From: Piezodorus guildinii
Lineage: Eukaryota > Arthropoda > Insecta > Hemiptera > Pentatomidae
Reading direction: 5' to 3'
Length of the DNA: 64,000 nt
Assembly: GCA_023052935.1 (NCBI GenBank)
Contig: CM041292.1
Location: 173,290,900-173,354,899 of the forward strand
Shown: positions 10,995 to 21,779 of the stretch, one piece after another
Position numbering within the stretch: position 1 is the first letter of the stretch
How the letters are laid out: each line of letters opens with the position of its first letter
Notes under the pieces: generated by a model
What the model was told of the DNA's origin: nothing
Database searches by the model: none
The model's input: the letters and a program-made list of their open reading frames with translations, nothing else
Translations under genes and position numbers: made by a program

Positions 10995-12257
10995 GACAAA
11001 ATGTGTACCCCAAGGTTCCTCGTTATCTCCTACTCTTTTCTCCATATTCATTAATGATCTTCCGCTCTCCATCAAGCTCTCCCAATACCACCTCTATGCC
11101 GATGATATTCAAATTTATATTTCCTTCACTCCAAATGAATTTTCTGATGTTATCTCTAAACTTCAGGAGGACATAAACAATATAAGTGCTTGGTCAAACA
11201 GCAACAAACTCCTGCTAAGTGCTGAAAAAACTAAAGCCATCCTGATAGCATCACCAGCTCTCCTTAAATCCATTCCCAGCACCCCCAACCTTTTCCTAAA
11301 CAATACTCCTATCTCTTTTCATTCATCTGTCAAGAACTTAGGTATTACTCTTGACCAAACTCTCTCTTGGAAACCACACATCTCCCAAATATCCCGCCGA
11401 ACCATAGCAACCCTTAAGCGATTCCGTCGCCTCCATCACCTCCTACCATTCAATATTCGTAAACTCCTTGTTTTTCTCCACTTTGACTACGGTTGCGAGG
11501 TGTACAGCGAACTTTCAGGTGAGCTCGAAGCAAAACTCAAGCGTATTATGAACTGTGCAATACGGTTTGTATTCGGGATCACCAGAGACACGCATATAAC
11601 CCAGTATTATGCCGAGTTAAGGTGGCTTTATCCTCGTTACAGATGCCAGTATTTCCTAGCTTCCTTCCTCTACCAAGTTATCAGAACTTATCGTCCCAGC
11701 TATATCTTCCAATCCCTTCAATTTAAATCATCAATTCAGTCCCGTTCTACCAGATCCCGGCTTTCTGACCTCTACCCTCCTCCTCACCGTACTTGACAAG
11801 TCCTTTCTAACCAAAGCATCCTCTCTTTGGAATTCTATCCCTCCTGAGATCCGTCATGTAAGAACGACTTCCTCCTTCAAATCGCTCCTTTTCAATCACC
11901 TTCTTCTTACCCAGTCAAACAGACAATAACTTCCAACTGCAGATGCTATAAATTCCAATTATTACTATTGTATTTTTGTGTGTGTGTGTTTATATTACTT
12001 AAATTATCACTGATGAATTAGCTATTTCTGTTTTTGTTTTGTTTTTCGTTATTTTATTTTTATTTTTTATTTCATTCTGTAAGTCTACACTTGTAAAGAT
12101 GTATATATTTTACGACCTGTATTATTTTTTAGTTTAGTAATTTGTCATTCTAAGCCATGACCACACTGTTCCGGTCATCAATTATGTATTTTATTTTATT
12201 CTTAAGGGACTTTAGTCCCAGGATAATAAAGAAGTATTTTCATTTCATTCATTTCAT
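10995..12257 (+). mobile_element. CR1-like LINE, copy 1, 5'-truncated
   Basis: The element begins inside the RT, just upstream of VPQGS (11005). It has a 3' UTR from about 11932 and ends in an ATTTC-type short repeat (12238-12257) rather than poly(A), as is usual for the CR1/L2 group. A second, more decayed member is at 18140-19445, and both carry the cttaaggga(c/c)t block near the 3' end. Confidence 0.82.
10999..11929 (+). pseudogene. CR1-like reverse transcriptase, C-terminal half
   Basis: An uninterrupted frame runs from about 10999 to 11796. It begins VPQGSSLSPTLFSIFINDLP, then YADDIQIYIS, then NSNKLLLSAEKTKAIL, then LGITLDQTLSWKPHI, then LKRIMNCAIRFVFG, and reaches RSRLSDLYPPPHRT. A one-base shift near 11795 then leads to SLWNSIPPEIRHVRTTSSFK, the characteristic CR1/L2 C-terminus, ending at 11929. 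About a dozen residues appear deleted around LLVFLHFDYG (11468-11490). Palm motif C (YADD) is intact, but motif A is missing through truncation. Confidence 0.85.
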
Positions 12258-12369
12258 GTATAAATGCAGATAATTTGAGTCGTCAGTGCCGCAACACAAC
12301 TCCGAAAACCTCCGGGAACGTAGTGATATCCAGGAAATAAACAAAAACTAAGGAAGATTAATTTATCTG

Positions 12370-12561
12370 CTATATATAATAGATAGGCTTGCTATAACGC
12401 AGCCCCGCTCTGTAATCTGAGGCGGACTCAATTGTTCCGGCTCGGTAAGCCAGATACTGGTGTGGCATACCGCCTTCTCTCTGAGGAGGATCATCCAATA
12501 CAATGCATTCGGCGGCACGCGACCACATACCACTACCGGCTACCGATCTTGAGTGATGCAT
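12370..12561 (-). other. GC-richer open frame, possible exon, unrecognised
   Basis: A 63-codon open frame lies in a locally GC-richer island (about 12390-12545) within AT-rich DNA. Its protein begins MHHSRSVAGSGMWSRAAE and contains CIVLDDPPQREGGMPHQYL. Codon use looks more like coding DNA than the surroundings. I do not recognise the protein, and I found no clear splice sites, so it could be a decayed exon, part of an unknown repeat, or chance. Confidence 0.25.
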
Positions 12562-12661
12562 TGAGGAGTAAGGGACATAGCTATTAGTAATATAGTATTG
12601 AAAGCATTTGTCGCATTCAATTGTAAAAATTACACAAATGCTTTAACTGTACATATACTCT

Positions 12662-13345
12662 ATAAAATCAAGATAATATTTTACTTACACTTACCTAATT
12701 ATGAAATATATAATAAAGGAAAGTATTGGGATCGTGAAAATTTTAGAATTCCTGTTTTCACCGGAAATACTCGTTTTGGGGTCCCTGGGTCAGAGTCCCG
12801 CAAAAAGGTCTGTGTGAGTGGTAACTCCAGGTCGAAAACGAAGTGTCCTATGAAACTGAAATTTCATATTTAAGACAACTTTACCCCTGAGATGTTACAG
12901 AAACTTTTTGATAAAAATCAGCTAACGAGAAGAGCCATTTTATACGATGCATTTTGCTTAAACTTTGATTTTGATTAAACTAGCTATATCGATGTAAAAT
13001 TTAATAAGATTCAATATGATGTAGGTTTTGTTCTGATTGAAATAGTCTGGCAGGACTTAAATGCCGATATTTTAAAGTTTCTTTCTCTAAAGCACCTTTA
13101 ATTTTGTAGATTCTATAAAAATAACCATATTATCTTGTTGCCGCTGTTGAAAAAATTGAATTCAATATGTAACTAAAGGAGAAAACTGCAAACATATTTT
13201 AACATAAAAACATTAATATAGATGGTTAATATACCGTGTTGACATAATGATTTTATCTAATACAAAAGTTTGTAAAAGTTAGGAAAGAGTGATGAAAAGC
13301 CGATAATACTAACTGATTATTTTAGATAATAATATAATAGATATT
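12662..13345 (+). repeat. Repeat C copy 1, 3' end lost
   Basis: Repeat C is an unnamed ~0.95-kb interspersed repeat with at least nine copies or fragments in this window. This copy starts near tttacttacacttac and carries the diagnostic blocks aaagtattgggatcgtgaaaa, tcccgcaaaaagg, cctatgaaactgaaatttca, gagatgttacag, ttttgattaaact and cttaaatgccgatattt. The terminal gtaagtgaaagtcgtgtg block is missing. Confidence 0.75.
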
Positions 13346-13639
13346 TTATTATTTAACCTATTTCTGTAACTATTTTATAGAATTATTTCATTGCTATATT
13401 AATAACATTATTTTTGTTGGTTTTCATAGAGATCAGGTAATCGTTAAGGATCCCGATTCTGTTCAAACCTTGATATGTAAAATTTAAGCTAGCCAAATTG
13501 GCACAAAGTGACGGTCATTGAATAAAATTTAGATTAGAATAATTGTAATATAAGTTCAGTATAAAAGTAAGGTTTACTTGTATTGGTTGTAAAGCTAAAA
13601 AAGCGAAATTCTTAGAAGAAAGATTCCTAATTAGGCCTT

Positions 13640-13915
13640 TTTTTTTTTAATATTTATTGAGCTATATTACAATTTTTTTCAAAATGAACAATAGTAATAG
13701 GGATATGAGACCACATTTATACAGTATTTACGACAAACAATGATAAAGTCTAATTACATAATAATAGAAAAAAAAAATCATATATTTACAGAAACAAACA
13801 ACAACCTATAATTGAAATAAATACGAAATTGACTAATGAATGAATACCATACACCCAATCATAACTATAAACAATATTTAAAATTCGCTAAAGAAACCCC
13901 GGACCAATCCCGTAA
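13640..13915 (-). mobile_element. Family A 3' UTR relic
   Basis: It starts with a T-run (13639-13649) and keeps the family A 3' UTR order: ttattgagctatattacaa, aatgaacaatagtaatag, a block equivalent to aatgataaagtc, acaacaacct, then caatattt...gctaaagaaacc. No coding part remains. Confidence 0.75.
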
Positions 13916-14156
13916 TTATATTCGAAACTTGGTATTGAGTTAAATATATGGTGATTATTGACTACTAATTCGAAATAAATAGAATTTTTTTTTTGTGTGT
14001 TTCTTTTGTCCTGATTTCAAGTATCAAGAATTTCATTTTTATACTTTTTTTGTGTGTTTGTTTGGTTTTTCCCTTCAATTTACTCATTTTTTGTTGTTTT
14101 AATTTGTTGGATGGGTCAATTATTTGTCCAAAAGAAGAAGAATATTATATATGAAT

Positions 14157-14392
14157 TGTGGTTTGCGTAAACGCATTCTATACCCAAGGTTGTGGGTTCA
14201 AACCCGGAAGATTTTTTTAAGGGAGTAAAAAATGGCTATGCCGTCCTCCGGAGGGTACGCAAAATGGTGGTCCCGAGTCTCTGCGATGCCAGGACCCGTT
14301 AAAGATCTCTAACCTAATTAAAACTAGATTTGGCAAAATTTAGGACTCCCGCCGTAGTCCATCATCCGATTAGCCACAGTTGCTATCCTTAA
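14157..14392 (+). mobile_element. SINE family 2, copy 1 (tRNA-derived)
   Basis: A tRNA-like head has the B-box match gggttcaaaccc at about 14196. It is followed by the family body: gccgtcctccggagggt, cgcaaaatggtggtcccgag, ctctaacctaattaaa and aaaatttaggactcccgc. Other copies are at 30316-30490, 42768-42945 and 60634/61625-61853. The A-box side is degenerate. Confidence 0.7.
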
Positions 14393-14394
14393 AT

Positions 14395-15053
14395 GAATAA
14401 ACAAATTTATATTTTTGTTCAATTACATTTTGTAACGGCTCTATGTATTAAAGGCAGCCCACAAGTTACTTTGATGTATAGGAGTCACGATAAATAGAAA
14501 AGGAACCAGAGAGTCGATATGGCTAATTTAGAATTCGGTCAACAACAACTAATTACTTAATGGAAGACCCCGGTTTGGTGGAACCCAATCAATCAATGCA
14601 ATGAACTCTGAGGTCTCTGCCAAATAGCTCTCTCAACTATATTTTGCTAACTAACAAATGAATATATAGTCTTTCCGTCTTAAAAAAAATATATATTTGT
14701 ATATATAAGGAAGTAACCGCTTAATTTTCTTTTATTAATTCATTTACAATAATATGATTATTTGAGCAATGATTGAGGCAAGAAAGTGGTGTTCTATGTT
14801 TAATTTAAAATTATTAAAAAAACAATTTCTATAATTTTTTTAAAAACAAATTGAATAATTTAATATGTAAACATACAAGAAAGTTAATTGTGTTCATTGG
14901 ATTTCATATGTTTTGAACAAGGTAAATTGTTGAGAATTGAAATAGGCATTTGTCTGTATTACACTATATGTAATTTTATTTTGTATGTTTATTTATTTAT
15001 TTGAATTAAGTTTGTGTAAGCCTCAGGGGCATTTGTTTTTTTGCGTATTTTCG

Positions 15054-15055
<2 letters not shown>
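14395..15055. other. No gene seen
   Basis: AT-rich spacer. I recognise nothing in it. Confidence 0.6.

Positions 15056-15119
<64 letters not shown>
15056..15119. repeat. (AT)n microsatellite
   Basis: About 64 bp of uninterrupted AT dinucleotides. Confidence 0.97.
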
Positions 15120-15121
<2 letters not shown>

Positions 15122-15890
15122 TCAGTTAAGTGACCACCGGGCAATGTGCAGTAAATAATTGATTCTCTTGAAAGTGTGAGCTGTTTTGAATTTGGTTGTA
15201 GCAAACTGTCTAAATTATTCGTTAATCGCACGTCATTATAGAATATTAGTTACGGTTTCAGTACTGTTATAGGATTAATAATAATAATACTGTAATTATT
15301 ATTACAGAACTGTCGCAGGAATCGGAGTAGGACTAAGTAATAAATATCATGGAGGGCGATGAGGGAAGGAAGTCATTACCAAGAAAATGAATCGCAGCTT
15401 GTACATACATAAACCGTATATTTTATTACTTTTTAAATTAATATAAGTATTATTGATGTTTTCCTAATTGCTATTTATATTTTTTACCCTCAACGGAATC
15501 GGCAGTTAATTCAGCGACTCATATAACCGGGTTGAGGCTGTGAGAAATCACGATTCTGAAAAGTATTTCTATTAATGATTCATAGTAGACTATTTAATTA
15601 TTCTACAATAGCATAGTTGAGACACTTTTCAAACTAAGTCAGTTTTGATCGTTTTTGGATTTGAAAGTGGTTTTAATAGATTTGGACACTTTATCCCTGA
15701 TGTTATAATATGATAGTAGAGAGAGAGATCCTGGATTGGAGTGGCTGCTCAAATTTGTCGAGTTACATCGAATACAAGTACTATTTCAATCCTAAACACA
15801 GCCTTAAAGAAATAAGGAAGAAACATAGCCATTTAAATTTATAAAGTGATATTTTTATATCGAAATTGATCTTAGAAATTCACAAATCCA
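15120..15890. other. No gene seen
   Basis: Moderately AT-rich spacer with a short (TAA)n patch near 15272-15290. No recognisable coding or RNA feature. Confidence 0.6.
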
Positions 15891-15891
15891 G

Positions 15892-17155
15892 CCCCGTCAA
15901 AAGTATTGCAACATCCATAATTCTCAAGATTTTCTTGGTTTTGGTTCCGGACTTTGTTTATATTTATAGTAATATTATTTATTAAATGAGAGATATTAGG
16001 GATTAGACATATCATTTTTACCAACAAACGATGGAATTCTGTTTCATTCATTTCAAATTTCCTTTCAGTGCATGTTTATCTTTCGTTCGCCTCAAGTCTG
16101 TTCTCTCTTTTCCTTAAGTCTAGTTAAAACAATTAATTTTATTCACAATGAATCGTTTAAGTCACGATGATTCGGTCAGAATCATCACTCTCTACGAAGA
16201 AGGCTAATCATTACGTCACACTGCGAATCGCCTTTTCGGATCCTCTATTTTACCGTTTTAAGGAATATAAAAAGGTACAGGAAAACTAGTAGTCATTCGA
16301 GACGACTAACGTCAGGGCGTCCCAAGGTTACTAACCCCATAGATGACCGCTTCATTAAAATAAAAGCACTTCGGAAGCGTAATTCTACTGCGTCTTCTGA
16401 TAAAAACTTGATCTATAGTGTTCAAGGGTTATCAATCTCGAAGTCCACGGTCATTAAAGACTGAGAGAGTCAAATCTCAAGTCAAGGAGGCCAGTGAAAA
16501 GTCCTCTTCTCACCGCAGAACTCCGTGTAAGAAGGTTAAGATTTGCAAGGGAACATCAATGTTGGACTGTGGAGGAACGGAAAAGAGTTTTATTCATTGA
16601 TGATACGAGAGTGGCCCTTAACAGCCCAGATGGCCATGAAAGAGTGCGGAGAAGGTCTGGAGAGTGGTATAGTCAGTGGTGCACGTTAAAACTGAGCCAT
16701 TTGAAGGGGGTTCTATCATGTTCTGGGATGGCATACTTGGGAAGGGCGCACCGAGTCGGTGCTAATCCAAGGAGAGGCTTTGAATGCTTTGAGATATGTA
16801 GAAATGATACTTCAAGATCATGTAGTCTTTTATTCCATTCATAGTCTCTGAACCATTGCTCATGCATGATAAAGCACGTCCTCACAGGGCAAGATGTGTT
16901 TCTGAATACCTGAACACCACAAATGTTCACACTATTGATTAGTCAGAAAGAAGTCCTGACCTTAATCCAATCGAGCACTTTTGGGAATATCTCTTATTTG
17001 AAAAAGTAAGTTTTCTAAATTTATTTTAATAAAACTACTTTATTTCCAGTTTAAAAATGTTTATTATCCACTTCAGAACCTTTCTTTATTATAAAAAAGA
17101 ACGTTTTTTTTATAAAATTCAAATAATTTTAAGTGTTGCAATTCCTTTGACGGGG
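15892..17155 (+). mobile_element. Tc1-like DNA transposon relic
   Basis: The terminal inverted repeats are readable: ccccgtcaaaagtattgcaa at 15892-15911, and at the right end the inverse of ccccgtcaaaggaattgcaa (17136-17155), which matches it at 18 of 20 positions. The unit is 1,264 bp, the normal size for a Tc1-type element, with a transposase remnant between the repeats. The flanking TA dinucleotides are not clear on either side, consistent with age. Confidence 0.88.
16148..17015 (+). pseudogene. Tc1-family transposase (DDE), multiply broken
   Basis: The start reads MNRLSHDDSVRIITLYEEG and then hits a stop. The rest is spread over three frames. Recognisable blocks are ELRVRRLRFAREHQCWTVEE with RKRVLFIDDTR (first catalytic D region, about 16520-16610), LNSPDGHERVRRRSGEWYSQ, IMFWDG, a block equivalent to HDKARPHRA near 16865 (second D), and SPDLNPIEHFWEYL near 16950-16995 (third acidic residue region). 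Several stops and frameshifts make it non-functional. Confidence 0.85.
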
Positions 17156-17159
17156 AGTT

Positions 17160-17835
17160 TTTATGTTATTACATTTCTTTGCGAGTTAAAAATTTTAGTA
17201 TTTGACATATTCTGGGACTGATTTTAGTGTTTGAATATATGGTAGTACCTTGGGGGCTCCAACACTGTTTCAATTATCTATGTTCAGCAATATTATCCAT
17301 GTATTTAGTAACTTACTGATTAGATGAGCAGGCATGACAGAGTGAAACTGATGTTGATAATAACCCCAATTTTTCCAGCAAGCTTAAGAACAGCTCGTGA
17401 AATTGGAAGATCAACTCGTGGCCTGCGATTTCTAATGTAATGCTATGAGATAAGAAGGTACTATAACAGGTATATTTTCGAGGACGGTGGCACTTTACAA
17501 TATCTAAGAGAGTGTTTGTTTCTAAAATAAGGTTGGTGGAGCCCACAAAGAAGAGGATTTGGCGGAGGATGGGATGGAGGGGCCGGTAATGAGGGCTACT
17601 TGTTGCTCCGGTTCCGCTTCACGGTTCCCTTCCCGCTCCTTCCCCTCTCCTTTCCCTCGACTTAATGTGATCTGTAATAAATCTTATCTCGGGCTTCTTT
17701 TCCACCATTACGCTTTAACTGATTACCCTGTACCCCAACCTAATTAAAACAGCCTAAAGGGAGTGTCTGTACTGATTGATATCTTCAAAGAAAAGGAGCG
17801 AAATAGATTTCCGCCTCTGTTCAGAAAAACAGCAT
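17160..17835. other. No recognised gene; GC-richer patch
   Basis: 17545-17670 is clearly less AT-rich than the surroundings (pyrimidine-rich cttcccgctccttcccctct). Short open frames occur on both strands, but I recognise none. Confidence 0.5.
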
Positions 17836-17837
17836 GA

Positions 17838-17965
17838 TAGTTCGCGCTACACACGACTTTCACTTACCTTCATTGTTAAAACCAGTTTAAAAACTTTGAA
17901 GTAAAGTTAAAATAAATACAATTTTTTTTGAGAAGATACTTCGAGTTTTGATAGAAACATAATCA
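17838..17965 (-). repeat. Repeat C fragment (copy 2)
   Basis: Contains the terminal block cacacgactttcacttacct and the adjoining ttgttaaaaccagtttaaaa of repeat C, then diverges. Confidence 0.65.
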
Positions 17966-18139
17966 TAATAATAATAGCTTTATTTCATCCTTTACATAAC
18001 GATAAAGTAATCCGTGGCTATAAAGTACTCACTCCTTTTATATATATTTTTTAATATATTCAGGTATATATTGTGAATTTCCTGTTTTTCCAATGCTATC
18101 CTCAGTTGATTATGTCAAAAGCTACCTTGAAATCGATGA

Positions 18140-19445
18140 AAGACATGTAAAGCTACCGACTCCAAGTCAAAATGGCTACCCCTTTGCAAACTCTCACTCT
18201 GCAAATCATCTTCCTCATCAGCCTTTCAAGTCTTACCTGATGAATTAAATTCCTACTTCCCATCCAACTCCTCTCTCTGATAATTCTACACCATCTCCTC
18301 CCGAGTTTTAAACGTTGATGATTTCCAGATCTACTTATCCTTTTCCCCCTCCGAGTCTCTAATAACATTTGCCAATATTCAGAAAGCCAACTTTGAGAAT
18401 AAACTAGGGCTAAATGCTATGAAAACTCAGGCGATTGTTATAGGTTCCAATTCCCTCCTCAGATCCCATACTACATTCCCGAGTCTAACCCTAAATTATC
18501 ACCTTCACTTCCTCTGTCAAAAACCTAGGCATTACCATCGACCAGACTCTTTCCTGGAAACTCCATATTGCCCAAATCTCCCGATGTACAATAAGTACCC
18601 TCAAACTTTTCGATTGCTCCCGCAATCTTTATCCACTATCTACCTGTAAGCTTCTCGTATCCTCACTTATTTCCCCCCTCCTCCCACTTTGACTATTGCT
18701 GGCTGGTATATGGTGGCCTTACGACTGTGCTCGAGGACAGGTTAAAGCGAATTATGAATATATTTTTAAGATTTGTCCTTGGTACACGGAAGAGGTCTCA
18801 TATGACCCATTTATACAATGAGTTAAAGTGGCTCCTTCCCTCTATCCGCAGAAAATATTTCCTAGGACCATATCTTCAAAAACCATCAACTCTCAGCTAT
18901 CTCCCTATATCAACAGACTTCTGAAATTTAAATCGTCAGTCGACTCCCTCCAAACAAGATCACGCCATTCAGACCTTTATATTCCTGTCCACAGAACAAC
19001 AACTTTTATCATTAATTTCTTGTCCGCTCTAATATTCTCTGGAATCTCCTACCTACTCATATCCGCCATGCTCTTTCCCTACTATCATTCAAGTCCCTGC
19101 TATTTCAGTACCTTCTGTCATCCCAAAGAGACGCTCAATAAGATATTCCAAATCAAATATCAATTAAAAAAGAAAATTTATTAGTTATTGTTCATATTTT
19201 TATTTGGATCAATTATTATGAATCAGTTTCAATGTTTAGTTATGTTCAACACATTAATCTATCAGAAGTTATTATTTATTTATTTTATTATTTTGTTTTA
19301 TTTTACCCTTTATTTTCTTTTTATATCATTGTAAATAAGAATTAATTATAATCCTTTAGTCTTGTGGCCAGACACATTGTATATCTTATTGTACAGATCA
19401 ATTGTTCTTAAGGGACCCTGTCCAAGAATAAAAATATTATAGTAG
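18140..19445 (+). mobile_element. CR1-like LINE, copy 2, decayed
   Basis: A diverged relative of 10995-12257. It keeps VDDFQIYLSFSPSE (motif C region with A lost), the MKTQAIVIGSNSLL block, LEDRLKRIMNIFLRFVLGTR, NELKWLLPSIRRKYFLG and TRSRHSDLYIPVHRTT, spread over several frames. The 3' UTR ends near 19445 and includes gttcttaagggaccctgtcc, which parallels the other copy. It is not functional. Confidence 0.8.
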
Positions 19446-19764
19446 TATGACCTCAAATAATTTCATTTCGTGATCGCTGCCTTATAGCAGTAGGCTGCGG
19501 GTTTATGGTTGTACAATCATTCATAATATTTGTTTATTGATATTTTTATTTCCTCCTAGTTTGTGGTTACTTTTTCTGAAACTGTGTTAAGTATATGAAA
19601 GAAGTTCTTTCTTAATTCTTCAAATTCTTTGTTTATAAGCTTCGTGGATCCAGTAGAATGTAATATACCACGAATTCTGTTTTTCCAAACTGCTTCAGCT
19701 CACACCTGATTCTTCTCCTTACCTACTTTCTTATTTCGTAGTGTTCAATTTTTTCAAAGGATGA

Positions 19765-19850
19765 CTCGCGAAATCGTGATAGAGAAACATGTGTTTCATT
19801 AAGTATTCCATTATATTATTATCTACAACTTATTATTACAAGATATAATT
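19765..19850 (-). repeat. Repeat C fragment (copy 3)
   Basis: gatagagaaacatgtgtttc followed by attatattattatctacaac matches the inner part of repeat C on the minus strand (compare 20320-20370 and 41360-41405). Confidence 0.5.
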
Positions 19851-20211
19851 ATGTGTTGAGCCGTATCAGGCCAATAGGAAGTAATACTACAAGTTCCTAC
19901 AGGACTTTCAGAGCTTCTTCCGGAATCCTCAATGCTAAAAGAGAAGGCATATTTTAGAATATTGCAGTTTTAGAATCAGCGAGGACCGGCAATCTGTAAA
20001 ACCCCGTGGCCTCCAATCTGGAGTAATGTGGGGGAAAATATTTTCTCATCGTTGAACCCATCTCCCCATTCCTGCTTAGGTCTATAGAATAGATAAAGTC
20101 TGTAAAATCTGTTCGGTTCGAAAATCCGAATTTTCTAAAGGTAAAGAAATGTGATTTTTAAAATTCCCTACATTGGACAAACAAATATGTTAAGTAAAAC
20201 TATTAAAAAAA
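19851..20211. other. No recognised gene
   Basis: A slightly GC-richer stretch (19870-20080), unassigned. Confidence 0.5.
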
Positions 20212-21075
20212 TTGGTGCGCGCAACACACGACTTTCACTCATCTCCGTTATTCATATCAATTTAAGAATTTTCGAACAAATTAAAACGAAAATAATTGTT
20301 AAAGAATTATTTACATTATATTTTAAAAGAAACATGTTTTTAGTAAAAGAATCAATTATATTATTATCTACGACAATCAGTTTGTTTTACCGGCTTTTCA
20401 TCACCCTCCGTTTACTTTTAGAATTGTGTGCATATTACAGTATTTTTTCTAAAATCTTCAACTTTCCAACATATTTATACATATATATTACTGTTATATT
20501 GTTCAAAAAAACAAAAATCGCTTAAAAAATATGTTTGCACTTTTTCCCTTAAGTTAATAATCAAATTCGCTCAACTTGTATGATGATTTAGGCGTTATTT
20601 ATCAATTCTAATAAGATGATGTGCCTAATTTTTTTAATATCTACAAAATTAAAGATACTTTAGAGGAAGAAAATTTGAAATATTGGTAATTCATCCCTAT
20701 CAGACTATTTCAATCAGAATAAAACTTACACGATATTAAGGCCCATCAAATTTTACATCGATATAAGAGTTTAATCAAAATCATTAGGGCCTTTTACGAG
20801 AAAATCGTAAAAAGGTGCAAAATGAGTGGTATAACGTGGCTCTTCTAGGTAGCTGATCGTCATGAAAAAGTTGCTGTAACATCTTGGGTGTATAGTCATC
20901 TTAAATATAAAATTTCAGTTTCATTTGACTTTTAGTTTACGCGCTGCCACACACACACATACACACACACACAGAGTTATTTTCGGGACTTGGTTATTTT
21001 ATTTGGGATTCGAAAATTTTCAGGATCGCAATACTTTCCCTTACTGTATATTTCGTATATGTAAGTGAAAGTAAA
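20212..21075 (-). repeat. Repeat C copy 4, near complete
   Basis: Read on the minus strand, it runs from gtaagtgaaag-type ends at 21061-21075 to cacgactttcac at 20224-20235. It contains all diagnostic internal blocks, including a CA-rich tract (20948-20973) at the position where other copies carry GT or CA repeats. No coding potential was recognised. Confidence 0.8.
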
Positions 21076-21616
21076 ACTAATTTGATTAAATTCAAAATAA
21101 AAATTTTGATTATATAAACCTCATTTTCATCAGAAAAACTCAAATTTATCTACTTGATGTGAACGCACAAAAAAAGTAATGATATCAAATAAAAGAAGAG
21201 AAAATTTTACCGAAAGTTAAGAAGTCGAACCCTTAAAATAAAAAAGTAAGTGTCGCACAGAAATTAATATTAAATAATTTAAAATTAAATTTAATATTTC
21301 TAGAATATTCGGATATTTTTTATTTTTTTTTATTTTTTATTGAGAAATATTACAGTTTGTTGCATAATGAACAGTAGTAATAGAGATGTAGTACTCATTC
21401 ATACAATATATACAGCCAATAATGATAAAGTCAATTTACATAAAATCGGAAATAAATAAATTCAAATATATACAAAAAAAAGCAACAAGAAACAAATCAA
21501 AACAACAACCTGTAGTAGAGATAAATACAAGTTGGGAAATAAATAAAAATCATACAAGCATACTTAACTATATACAATATATACAATCAGCCAAAGGAAC
21601 CCTAGACTCGGCTGCT

Positions 21617-21634
21617 CCCCCCACAAGTGGGGGG
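21617..21634 (-). promoter_or_regulatory. Family A 3' UTR hairpin 1
   Basis: A perfect 8-bp stem: ccccccac, a 2-nt loop, then gtgggggg. In the copy at 62976-62998 the stem reaches 10 bp, and the 60968-60988 copy keeps most of it. It could be an RNA signal for the element's own RT, but that is inference. Confidence 0.6.
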
Positions 21635-21675
21635 ACAAGCGGAATCCAAGAGATCCCAGCGCCTCCCACTCAGCG

Positions 21676-21699
21676 CTTCACTGGTGTATGCCAGTGGAG
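21676..21699 (-). promoter_or_regulatory. Family A 3' UTR hairpin 2
   Basis: cttcactgg and ccagtggag can pair around a 6-nt loop (tgtatg) with one mismatch on the transcribed strand. The structure is conserved at 61034 and 63039 in the other family A copies. Confidence 0.5.
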
Positions 21700-21779
21700 G
21701 CCGAGCCAGAGCGGAATAGCCACAAACATACAGTACATGAGTGGAGGATCTGACCAGTGTCAGAACTCCAGATAAATGT

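Noticed and set aside
16980..17060. Intron in the Tc1 transposase (gtaagt...ttccag near 17005-17049)
   Set aside because: It lies at or beyond the expected C-terminus of a dead transposase, and Tc1 transposases of this type usually lack introns there.
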